From an uncultured Acinetobacter sp. (GTDB lineage: Bacteria; Pseudomonadota; Gammaproteobacteria; Pseudomonadales; Moraxellaceae): a stretch of 12,230 bases of DNA. The position numbers were made by a program, and so were the translations under genes. The notes under the pieces were generated by a model. It searched no databases, was not told the DNA's origin, and was given only the letters and a program-made list of their open reading frames with translations. The DNA is taken from positions 1-12,230 of the forward strand of contig NZ_CALUDM010000110.1 of NCBI RefSeq assembly GCF_943914805.1, given 5' to 3'. Positions 1 to 7,013 of this stretch are shown here, piece after piece (within the stretch, counting starts at the first letter, position 1; every line of letters begins with the position of its first letter).

Positions 1-373
1 TAATAATATAAGTTTTACTGATTAATCTATTCAGGACATATCGAATGATAATCATGGTGCTTTCATTTTAAATTCAATAAAAACAGTTACATGTGTAATT
101 TATATTATATAATATTATAAAATGTTTTTATATATCTTACCATTGTTCAAAAATTTTCATATATATAAAATGTATTTACCCAAACGGCATTGGTAGAAAA
201 TGTCAGGGTTGAGTGCTTAAATTGGTCCAACAAGACGTTGAAAGATTGATACAAGTGCTCACAATTTCACTTGCAATAAGGTAATAGGAACAAGAATCCG
301 AAAGACCATCTTCAAAAAACTTAACACTGTACATAACAGCCGTTAATAATTTTTCTTAAGCTAATACAGGTAA
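1..373. other. AT-rich non-coding region left of the first gene
   Basis: No credible coding frame is present. Positions 60-180 are extremely AT-rich (runs of TATA and ATAT), which may be bent or easily melted DNA. A 6-bp inverted repeat CAAGTG/CACTTG lies at 252-257 and 268-273. A promoter candidate for the next gene is listed separately. I see no tRNA or attachment-site copy here. Confidence 0.6.
321..350 (+). promoter_or_regulatory. Candidate sigma-70 promoter for the acidic protein gene
   Basis: TTAACA (321-326, 5 of 6 matches to the -35 consensus) is followed after 18 bp by AATAAT (345-350, 5 of 6 matches to the -10 consensus). This would start transcription near 357, shortly before the gene at 380. 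The spacer contains a small inverted repeat, CTGT (327-330) and ACAG (336-339), which could bind a repressor. Prediction by eye only. Confidence 0.4.
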
Positions 374-379
374 ATGAAT

Positions 380-1123
380 ATGACTACTTTTGAAACGAAC
401 ACAAATGATCAAGACCAAATTGATTTTGTTGCTTCTTTAGATCAATGTGAAAATGATATTTTTCAAAATGATTCACATTTTGATATTTATGATGACTCTA
501 TTAATTACGATGATTTTGATAACATTCTTGATATTCAAGAACGAATTGAATTCAGTAAAGTACAGGCTTATTTTAACGAGCGAGAAATTGATCAATCTCA
601 GATTTTAAAATTAGATGAATCATTGATTAATATTCAAGAGAAACTTGAATTTGATAAGGTTAATGCAGAATTCAATATTAGTTTTGAAAAAGATAATATT
701 GCGGATTCTAAATTCTCTGAGTTTTTATTTAATGCTCATTTGCATATTGTCACACAATATGTTGTGAAAAATAACATTGGCTTATTGAAAGTTAATGAAG
801 CCAAAGATAAATCAATCTGGTGTGGTGGCTCTTGCAACTCATCAAGTCAAAGCATTCCTGACTCTCTTGATTCTTTAGAATTGACTTTGTCCAGATTGAA
901 GCCAGCGAAAATCGTTTATCTACAAAGCACAGATTATGCAAGTAATATGTGTAACGATTCTGTATTCGGGTTTGGTCTTTATTTGTTTGATGAAGCCAAC
1001 AACCTTATTACTAAATTGGTTTACAAGTTTTTTGATGAAAGCATCGCCCCTGAAAATGCTCGTAAACTCAATACACCAACTACTTTTGAGCAGCTTGATG
1101 ACAGCTCAAGACCTTTCTTCTAA
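380..1123 (+). CDS. Unrecognised acidic protein with an internal repeat
   Basis: I do not recognise a family. The start at 380 is preferred over the ATG at 374 because the only Shine-Dalgarno-like AGG (368-370) is 9 nt from 380 but only 3 nt from 374. From ATG 380 the protein has 248 residues. Its first ~54 residues are packed with Asp/Glu and contain no Lys or Arg. Two copies of a repeat follow, ILDIQERIEFSKVQAYFN and LINIQEKLEFDKVNAEFN, 33 residues apart and probably helical. The C-terminal half is less charged, with a Cys-containing segment (WCGGSC). No signal peptide or membrane segment is seen. It precedes the integrase by 113 bp on the same strand, so it may be an element-specific regulator or a DNA-mimic type protein. 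That function is speculation. Confidence 0.6.
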   Translation: MTTFETNTNDQDQIDFVASLDQCENDIFQNDSHFDIYDDSINYDDFDNILDIQERIEFSKVQAYFNEREIDQSQILKLDESLINIQEKLEFDKVNAEFNISFEKDNIADSKFSEFLFNAHLHIVTQYVVKNNIGLLKVNEAKDKSIWCGGSCNSSSQSIPDSLDSLELTLSRLKPAKIVYLQSTDYASNMCNDSVFGFGLYLFDEANNLITKLVYKFFDESIAPENARKLNTPTTFEQLDDSSRPFF

Positions 1124-1225
1124 GTCGTAATTCCATCGACCTAGCTTAACTATCTAAACGCATTTATTTCCTGATTCTCTGAAACATGGTCTCACGATCA
1201 GGGATAAGTGCGCCATTTTTTCTAT

Positions 1226-1231
1226 AAGGAG
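1226..1231 (+). promoter_or_regulatory. Strong ribosome binding site of the integrase
   Basis: AAGGAG lies 5 nt before ATG 1237 and fixes that start. Upstream, CCTGAT (1170-1175) and ATCAGG (1197-1202) form a 6-bp inverted repeat in the 113-bp gap, a possible operator or weak hairpin. No convincing separate promoter was found. Confidence 0.7.
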
Positions 1232-1236
1232 AGCTT

Positions 1237-2433
1237 ATGAACACACCTTTTCCACTTAAATCATCAACAAATTTTGGACTGTCACAGTTCTTCAATATCG
1301 AACAACTCACGCTACCAGAGAATAAATCCAAAGTCGAAATCTCGGTTCCCAACGTGAAAGGACTAAAAGTTGTTATTTCTAATGCAAGTAAGACTTTTAT
1401 GTTCAGAGCTGTCTTTAAGGGAAAAAAGATCAGCACGACATTAGGTAAATATCCTGAAGTGTCCTTACAGCAAGCAATTAGTCTTGTAGATAGCTACCAA
1501 ATTATGCTGAGTAAAGGTATTAATCCTCTTGAGGAGAAAGCACGTATTGAAAATATCCCTAAGCTTGCAGATTTCTTTTATAAGGTCTACATGCCTATGG
1601 CGAAGTTAAATAAAAAGTCTTGGAAGGATGATGTTTCAAGGTTCAAGAATCACATTGAACCCACTTTAGGCAATATCCAGTTGAATCAGATTACAGCAGC
1701 AATGCTCAGTGATTTGATGCTTGAAATCAAAACCGAAGATCGTGCCAACGCAACAGTCAATCGAACACGAGCACTATTAAGTAGCATGTTCAATGTGGCT
1801 TTTGAACGCGAGATCATCGAGCAGTCTCCGATGAGCCGTGTAAAAAAACTGGTTGAACAGAATCAGATTGAACGTTATCTCAGTGATGATGAGTTAAAAC
1901 GTTTAATGCATGTTCTAGCCAATCATCACGCTCATGACATCGATAACCAAATCATTGTTGGTATTGTGGAAATGCTGTTATTGACTGGAGCTCGCAAAGG
2001 TGAAGTGTTGAATCTCAAATGGAGTGATTTAGATGAGAACAACCACCTTTGGAAGCTCAATGAGAATAAATCAGGTAAGCCGCGCATTATTCAGCTGAAT
2101 ACTGAAGCTCAGCAAGTGATTCGCAAGATGTCGCGAAAGTATCAGTATGTGTTTGCCAATCCGAAAACTGGACTACCTTTTAATGATATACGAAAAACTT
2201 TCCAGAAAATTCTAGAAGCCGCTCAGATCGAAAACTTTCGTATCCACGACTTACGCCACAACTTTGCCAGCATGGCAGTGAATAATGGTTGTGACATTTA
2301 TGTAGTTCAACATTTATTAGGTCATGCTTCACCTACCACGACTCAGCGTTATGCACATCTTCGCCAAGATACATTACGTAATGCCTCTGAAATGCTCGCT
2401 GAACGTATCAACAGCGCTCGTCCAAATCTCTAA
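1237..2433 (+). CDS. int: Site-specific tyrosine recombinase (P4-type integrase)
   Basis: This 398-aa protein has the length and layout of P4-like island integrases. An N-terminal arm-DNA-binding domain of the DUF4102 type spans about residues 40-100 (note GKYPEVSLQQA). A SAM-like core-binding helical domain spans about 108-200, and the catalytic domain about 213-385. The catalytic set is complete: Arg253 in TGARKGEVL, Lys278 in the beta-hairpin, His337 and Arg340 in HDLRH, His363 in LLGHAS, and the nucleophile Tyr372 in TQRYAHL. It should catalyse integration and excision at the tRNA-Met site; the 11163-11207 fragment fits its target. The start is set by AAGGAG 5 nt upstream. The gene lies at the end opposite the tRNA fragment, as expected if the intact tRNA is just left of the window. 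The next gene starts 59 bp downstream on the same strand. Confidence 0.95.
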   Translation: MNTPFPLKSSTNFGLSQFFNIEQLTLPENKSKVEISVPNVKGLKVVISNASKTFMFRAVFKGKKISTTLGKYPEVSLQQAISLVDSYQIMLSKGINPLEEKARIENIPKLADFFYKVYMPMAKLNKKSWKDDVSRFKNHIEPTLGNIQLNQITAAMLSDLMLEIKTEDRANATVNRTRALLSSMFNVAFEREIIEQSPMSRVKKLVEQNQIERYLSDDELKRLMHVLANHHAHDIDNQIIVGIVEMLLLTGARKGEVLNLKWSDLDENNHLWKLNENKSGKPRIIQLNTEAQQVIRKMSRKYQYVFANPKTGLPFNDIRKTFQKILEAAQIENFRIHDLRHNFASMAVNNGCDIYVVQHLLGHASPTTTQRYAHLRQDTLRNASEMLAERINSARPNL

Positions 2434-2454
2434 ATCTTAATTTCTAAAACTGTC

Positions 2455-2481
2455 AGGGCATATCGCAAATCGATATGCTCT
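2455..2481 (+). promoter_or_regulatory. Hairpin just upstream of the helicase ribosome binding site
   Basis: An 11-bp stem (2455-2465 with 2471-2481, one G-U pair, core GCATATCG/CGATATGC) encloses the 5-nt loop CAAAT. It ends 2 nt before the GGAG Shine-Dalgarno (2484-2487). There is no T-tract, so a simple terminator is unlikely. It could tune translation of the helicase, stabilise a processed mRNA end, or bind a protein as DNA. Confidence 0.5.
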
Positions 2482-2492
2482 ATGGAGTTCTC

Positions 2493-4736
2493 ATGTCTAA
2501 AACCACCTTATACCTCAGCATCGGCCAATATTTAGCTTCAATTGGTATTAAAGTCGAACCGAATCAATCTACTTTCTTAGTTGCTCCAACGGGTGCAGGA
2601 AAGACGAATCTCACTATGGAAAAGTTAACAGTTCAATTCAAACTGGTAATCATTCTAGTGCCTACTCAAGCTAAAGTTATGGAGTTACTGCACGCATATT
2701 CAGGAAAAACCAATATTGTTTCTGAGTATTTGTTTTTTTATGCAAATGAGAATCCTGATGAGACTATTCGAAAATTCAAAGGTGTCATTGTTGCAACCTA
2801 TGATAAATTCGACAAAATTATTAAATTAATGTCTGATTCTCAAAAGAAAGAGGCTCTACTGGTCATTGATGAAGCTCATAAATTATATTCTGCTGGTTCA
2901 TTTAGGGATGATGCTTTAACGCCTATAATTTGGCATCTACAAAAACGTTCGATTCCAACTTGCTTATTCTTAACTGCAACCAAAACGACAGAGCTATTTG
3001 ATCAGCTTAAAATAGAGATTGATCATGAAATTTTTGTGAAACATCAAAATCCTCCTGTGCGTGATATCCGTGTTACCTCTTTACCAAATGGGGACCAATA
3101 CACAGCAATCGCTATAATTGAGCAGAAAATTAGAAAACTAATCAAATCATCGGATTCATCAAAAGGAAAATGTGGCAAAACAATTATTGTACGTGTCAAC
3201 TCTAGGGATAAATGCGAGAGCTTTAAGCAATACTTTGAGCAACGCTATAAACTTAACTGTATTGTGGTACATAGTAAAACCAAAGGTTTAGCAGATGTTA
3301 AAGAGATTTTTGAAACACAAAAAATTCCAACTGGTGTAGATATCGTATTTACAACCTCAATCATGGATGAAGCTGTCAATCTGAATAATCCTGAGATTGA
3401 AATTGATTCAGTATTTGTTTTAGGTAAACAGGCTCATGTTGAAGAATTGGTACAATTTATTGGTCGATTGCGCATTGCAAATGTACCTTGCCACATCTTA
3501 TTGCACACAGGTTTGACTAGATCTGATCAAGACCCTGAAAAACTACACCGTAAGCACCAAAAACGCTTGGATGACTTTATTACTCGTGTCAATGATATTG
3601 CTCATGCATTAGCAAGTTTAGCTGAAGACTATAAGTTTGATTTCCAAGACAATGAAAAACCAAGCATTTATGATAAAGTCAATCGAATGAATGAAAGTTT
3701 CAAAGATTGGTTTGATTGTAAACTTTTTGCCGTATATCAAGGTAAATCAATTCAGAATACTGCCAGTCTTGTTTCAGCCTTGTATTTAATTGACACAAGC
3801 TACTTTTATAGTAGCTATGAATATATGACGTGGCGTATTAAGCAATTCTTGCCGAACTGTAAAATTCAATTCTGCGAAGATACAACAGCTACACCTAGCT
3901 ATATCACTCATTTTTTTGATGAGAAAAAAGTTAATGCTGACAAGGCTTATGCTGAAAGTATTAACCCTGCGCTCAAAATTTTTATGGAACACTTTCAAAT
4001 AGGGTTAAAAAAACCTGAATCCTTAAAGCAGTTATCCACTAAGTTTATTGAGCATAAACAGCAAGATGAGGAATACATTAATAGCTTAGCTTATCGTGGA
4101 AGCAATCCTGCTCCTTACCCTGACAAAGTTGCCCAAATTTTGAATGAAATTGTCTACTTAGCTCAGCACATTGGCAATATACATGATATTCATCAGATTC
4201 TAACCCTGAGAATTTTCAATACAATTTCTAAAGTGGCTAATGCATATAAAGATAATGAGTTTGTGCGGAATCTAACTCATAAGTTTTACAAGCTTAATCC
4301 CGAAAGATACTTAACCAATCAGTACCAACTGAAAGGACCACAAGCAAGTAAATTACTGTGTAGTACTTTAAAGGCAGTGCAGAAACAGACCAACCTTCCA
4401 ATGAAATCCATCATTAAAGCTTATCTTATTAAGGGGATGACCCATGATCCTATTTCTGATTCATTTGAAATCGAAGAAAGCAAAGCACTTAACTATCTTG
4501 CGACATATTTTGATGTCATTGATCGTAACAAGAACAAGCCTGAGCGACGCTATCTTGAGTTTCAAGGAATTGCTCTAGGTGGTTTTGAATATTTGCATCT
4601 AAAAGATTGGCAAGGCAAACATCTTGCGCCTAAAGAGCCATTTATTATGGATGATAAAACCTATGATGCTTATACAGGTGCGACCAATATGTTACGAAAA
4701 GCTACTCAGGAAGAGATTGATGAATTGTTTGGTTAA
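2493..4736 (+). CDS. DEAH-box superfamily 2 helicase
   Basis: The frame opens at ATG 2475, but that codon lies inside a hairpin. GGAG (2484-2487) is 5 nt before ATG 2493, so 747 aa beginning MSKTTLYLS is preferred. Superfamily 2 motifs are clear in this numbering: Walker A APTGAGKT (31-38), motif Ib-like ATYD (~101), DEAH (126-129), motif III LTAT (160-163), a TTS/N-type motif V (~287-297), and motif VI QFIGRLR (321-327) with the arginine finger. The first ~340 residues therefore form two RecA-like domains. The remaining ~400 residues are largely helical and I cannot assign them. It follows the integrase in the same direction and may be co-transcribed. Possible roles are element replication (some SF2 origin-binding proteins share this architecture), DNA processing or defence. 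Nuclease motifs were not seen. Confidence 0.85.
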   Translation: MSKTTLYLSIGQYLASIGIKVEPNQSTFLVAPTGAGKTNLTMEKLTVQFKLVIILVPTQAKVMELLHAYSGKTNIVSEYLFFYANENPDETIRKFKGVIVATYDKFDKIIKLMSDSQKKEALLVIDEAHKLYSAGSFRDDALTPIIWHLQKRSIPTCLFLTATKTTELFDQLKIEIDHEIFVKHQNPPVRDIRVTSLPNGDQYTAIAIIEQKIRKLIKSSDSSKGKCGKTIIVRVNSRDKCESFKQYFEQRYKLNCIVVHSKTKGLADVKEIFETQKIPTGVDIVFTTSIMDEAVNLNNPEIEIDSVFVLGKQAHVEELVQFIGRLRIANVPCHILLHTGLTRSDQDPEKLHRKHQKRLDDFITRVNDIAHALASLAEDYKFDFQDNEKPSIYDKVNRMNESFKDWFDCKLFAVYQGKSIQNTASLVSALYLIDTSYFYSSYEYMTWRIKQFLPNCKIQFCEDTTATPSYITHFFDEKKVNADKAYAESINPALKIFMEHFQIGLKKPESLKQLSTKFIEHKQQDEEYINSLAYRGSNPAPYPDKVAQILNEIVYLAQHIGNIHDIHQILTLRIFNTISKVANAYKDNEFVRNLTHKFYKLNPERYLTNQYQLKGPQASKLLCSTLKAVQKQTNLPMKSIIKAYLIKGMTHDPISDSFEIEESKALNYLATYFDVIDRNKNKPERRYLEFQGIALGGFEYLHLKDWQGKHLAPKEPFIMDDKTYDAYTGATNMLRKATQEEIDELFG

Positions 4737-4759
4737 GCTGGCCAAATCAGCTTCTTAAC
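4732..4759 (+). terminator. Weak hairpin at the end of the helicase gene
   Basis: AAGCTG (4735-4740) pairs with CAGCTT (4748-4753) around a 7-nt loop. Further pairing of GTT with AAC (4757-4759) is possible after a bulge. It overlaps the helicase stop codon and is followed by a short T-containing stretch, not a strong T-tract. A terminator role is tentative. Confidence 0.3.
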
Positions 4760-4792
4760 TTGATTCCAACGATCCCATAGGCCAATGTCCAC

Positions 4793-4838
4793 AAATAAGT
4801 TACTTTCATAGGAAGATCTATCTGAAAGTAACTTATTT
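4793..4838. repeat. Perfect 16-bp inverted repeat in the convergent spacer
   Basis: The arms AAATAAGTTACTTTCA (4793-4808) and its exact reverse complement (4823-4838) flank a 14-bp centre containing the palindrome AGATCT. An arm of this length is well beyond chance in 292 bp. Each transcript strand would end in a T-rich arm, so it may be a bidirectional terminator for the convergent helicase and mkoB genes. A protein-binding or origin element is also possible. A smaller hairpin TCTGC/GCAGA (4838-4842 and 4851-4855) follows immediately. Confidence 0.75.
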
Positions 4839-4861
4839 CTGCACGATGTAGCAGAACTTTT

Positions 4862-4948
4862 GTGGGGGAGTTTTTTCGGGTTAGGGAAAATTTTGGGAGT
4901 GTGTTACGTTGCATCGGATTGTGTGGAGATGTATAGGGGGGAGTTTTG
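4862..4948 (+). other. G-rich stretch with a repeated GGGGGAGTTTT motif
   Basis: In strongly AT-rich surroundings the + strand carries G-runs at 4864-4868, 4878-4880, 4884-4886, 4895-4897 and 4936-4941. GGGGGAGTTTT occurs twice (4864-4874 and 4937-4947), and a related TTTTGGGAG lies between. The first four runs could form a G-quadruplex with loops of 9, 3 and 8 nt, longer than the usual rule. No open frame explains it. An origin, recombination or packaging element is possible but unproven. Confidence 0.5.
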
Positions 4949-4977
4949 TTATTTCTAGAGAATTTAACTTAAAATTA

Positions 4978-5013
4978 ATCTGACAGATACAACATAATAA
5001 GTATCTGTCAGAT
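4978..5013 (-). terminator. Inverted repeat after mkoB, probable terminator
   Basis: A perfect 13-bp stem (ATCTGACAGATAC at 4978-4990, complement at 5001-5013) encloses a 10-nt loop and begins 15 bp beyond the mkoB stop codon. On the - strand it is followed by TAATTTTAAG, a modest T-rich tail. This is the likely end of the mkoA-mkoB transcript. Each arm contains its own imperfect palindrome (ATCTG-A-CAGAT). Confidence 0.6.
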
Positions 5014-5028
5014 CGAATTTGAATCAGT

Positions 5029-6999
5029 TCAACTTAAGGTCTTATTAATGGCTGTAATAACTTTATCTACTATATTACTATCATTTATGTAAATGCCAAT
5101 TTCTCGCAAAGGGTCTACAAGGCTAGATGCTGATAACCAATTTAGGCTACTTATTAATACATCATTATCATCCCAAGCTAAAATTTTTGCATGAATTTGG
5201 GGTTCATCTGCAATAACAATATTAAATCCTTTAGATTCATAATCAGCTTTCAGTTGAAGTGATTGATGTTTAGTCATTCCTCCACTTTTACCAGTTGCTC
5301 GACCATAGATTGCAGTTTTGCTTGCCTTGTCATTAGATAAAATTGTTGGGAAAATACTATTATCTGCAACTTGTCCAACTCTATGACTACATATAACTAT
5401 TCTTTTTTCTGCTTCATCACGCGCTCTTAGTAGAAAATCTTCATGATTATTAGCACCAACCATTTGTATATTAATTAATTTTTCATTTCCTTGAAGATTA
5501 TTAGCATCTATTCTCAACTTATTGCCTAATCTTGCTAACTCTTGGCTAAAATCACTTGCAAGAAAATGCTTTCCTTTTGATAAAATGCTCGCAATTTTAA
5601 ACGATTCGGCAACAAAATCCAGTGAACTAATGCACACTGATGCCTCAAATTTATGAAAACCTGATGCTAGCCAATTACAAGAGCCAAATGTAGCTTTATA
5701 GCATCCATCCGCACTGTCACAAATTATAAATTTAGTATGAGAACCACTAGCATCTAGATGGATTTTAAAATACGACTCTAATCCCTCATCATAAGCTTTT
5801 TTTTGACATTGCTCTAATGTATCAATTACTTGCTGATATTGTTGTACTGCTTTTTGGTCTGTTTCATCGGGATCAAGTTGCCCCCACATTAAATCGACTT
5901 GCACTGATCGTTTAGCAGCAGATAACAACAAAGGCATTAGCTCATTTAACTTATCAGGATGAATAAATGTTGAGTGAATAATTATTTTAGAATAGGCGTT
6001 ATTTATTAAACCTAATAAATGATCTTTATGTTGTTGTCCTCCCAGTATCAACTCATATTGATCAGGTGATATATATATTGAATTACTAATACTTTTCTTT
6101 AAAGGTTGTATTTCGAGTTCCTCTACTTCAATATGGTCGCTATTACTTAATAATTTTATTTTCTCTCTTTGTTTGTTTGCAACATTTAAAATCTGTTGTT
6201 TTAACTCATTTGAAAGTCTATCGGGCATACCTCCTATTTCGCCATTTATGTCTACCTCAGCAATTGCATAGCGTATATCTTGTCCATATGGTTCATCAAA
6301 TGGGCGTTGCATGAAACTAATAACTTCTTCTCCATCCAAAGCGACGCTATTAAATATAGTTTGCAAATTGGCATCAGATATTATTTTATTGACAATTAGT
6401 TTTGCAGCGTAGCTACTTTTCCTCTGTAATAATTTATTAACTCTGTCAAAACCAAACACTTGAAAAGATTGTTTGGATGGATTATTGCGATTTTTAGCTC
6501 TAAATTCGGTACGATAACAATCTCCTGTAATTGGATCAATTAAAAATGATCTTTTTTTATCTTGAGGATCTTTTATATCTGGCAATTCTTCTAATTCACT
6601 AACGTTAATACCAGTCTCGGTGATTTTAAAATAGTATTCACTAGACTGTTCAATTAATTCTACCCAGCCCACTCTCATGAAAGGAATCATGATTTCGGTT
6701 ATAAGTTGATATGGCAAATTAATTAAACTTGCGAGTTGTTGAGCTGAATAAGGCTGCTCACTGAGAGTATTCAAAATAAAATGTTCATAAGGTCCCCAAG
6801 GTTTAGCTGGAAGGATTCGAAAAATATGTTCTCCATAAGCAAAAGGCACTAAGACGCTAATAGTAGGCTCCTTAATCCTTTTTGCTACTTTTTGAGTACT
6901 ATTCGTCTTAGAACCCTTATCAGACCAGTTTTTTTTATCTACTGGAGAAGACTTACTTTTAAAGTTAATTTTCTTGAGATTTTTCTTTTGATTTATCAT
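5029..6999 (-). CDS. mkoB: Mokosh type I protein MkoB, phospholipase D-family predicted nuclease
   Basis: This 656-aa protein has two complete PLD (HKD) motifs, the pair that normally forms one active site: His421-Lys423-Asp428 followed by GSCNW (439-443), and His603-Lys605-Asp610 followed by SSLNW (617-621). The downstream acidic residues Glu452 and Glu633 fit the family. The first ~43 residues are Lys/Arg-rich and probably disordered. Residues ~70-135 look like a winged helix-turn-helix, suggesting nucleic-acid binding. Residues ~140-300 are unassigned. PLD-family proteins of this kind in defence loci are predicted nucleases. Paired with a COG1112-type helicase carrying a kinase-like domain, it matches the two-gene type I Mokosh architecture. 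It is the second gene of the operon, 12 bp after mkoA. I see no truncation or missing catalytic residue. The Mokosh assignment comes from remembered architecture, not a search. Confidence 0.85.
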   Translation of the reverse strand: MINQKKNLKKINFKSKSSPVDKKNWSDKGSKTNSTQKVAKRIKEPTISVLVPFAYGEHIFRILPAKPWGPYEHFILNTLSEQPYSAQQLASLINLPYQLITEIMIPFMRVGWVELIEQSSEYYFKITETGINVSELEELPDIKDPQDKKRSFLIDPITGDCYRTEFRAKNRNNPSKQSFQVFGFDRVNKLLQRKSSYAAKLIVNKIISDANLQTIFNSVALDGEEVISFMQRPFDEPYGQDIRYAIAEVDINGEIGGMPDRLSNELKQQILNVANKQREKIKLLSNSDHIEVEELEIQPLKKSISNSIYISPDQYELILGGQQHKDHLLGLINNAYSKIIIHSTFIHPDKLNELMPLLLSAAKRSVQVDLMWGQLDPDETDQKAVQQYQQVIDTLEQCQKKAYDEGLESYFKIHLDASGSHTKFIICDSADGCYKATFGSCNWLASGFHKFEASVCISSLDFVAESFKIASILSKGKHFLASDFSQELARLGNKLRIDANNLQGNEKLINIQMVGANNHEDFLLRARDEAEKRIVICSHRVGQVADNSIFPTILSNDKASKTAIYGRATGKSGGMTKHQSLQLKADYESKGFNIVIADEPQIHAKILAWDDNDVLISSLNWLSASSLVDPLREIGIYINDSNIVDKVITAINKTLS

Positions 7000-7008
7000 T
7001 GTATAATA

Positions 7009-7013
7009 CCCTT
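7009..7013 (-). promoter_or_regulatory. mkoB ribosome binding site overlapping the mkoA stop codon
   Basis: Read on the - strand, AAGGG overlaps the mkoA TAA stop (7014-7012) and lies 9 nt before mkoB ATG (6999-6997). Ribosomes ending mkoA would pass directly over it, so the two genes are probably co-transcribed and translationally coupled. Confidence 0.6.

Noticed and set aside
327..339. LexA/SOS box
   Set aside because: CTGT and ACAG are separated by 5 bp, not the 8 bp of the enterobacterial box, and Acinetobacter is generally described as lacking a canonical LexA.
1..373. Left attachment site or intact tRNA
   Set aside because: No stretch resembling the 45-bp tRNA-Met fragment was found, so the left junction must lie outside the window.
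936..1130. 64-codon + strand frame inside the acidic protein gene
   Set aside because: It lies wholly in another frame of the better supported gene, with no ribosome site of its own.
1164..1436. 90-codon - strand frame overlapping the integrase start
   Set aside because: It is antisense to the integrase, whose motifs and ribosome site are clear.
3786..3998. 70-codon - strand frame inside the DEAH helicase gene
   Set aside because: Antisense shadow of a long real gene, with no recognisable domain.
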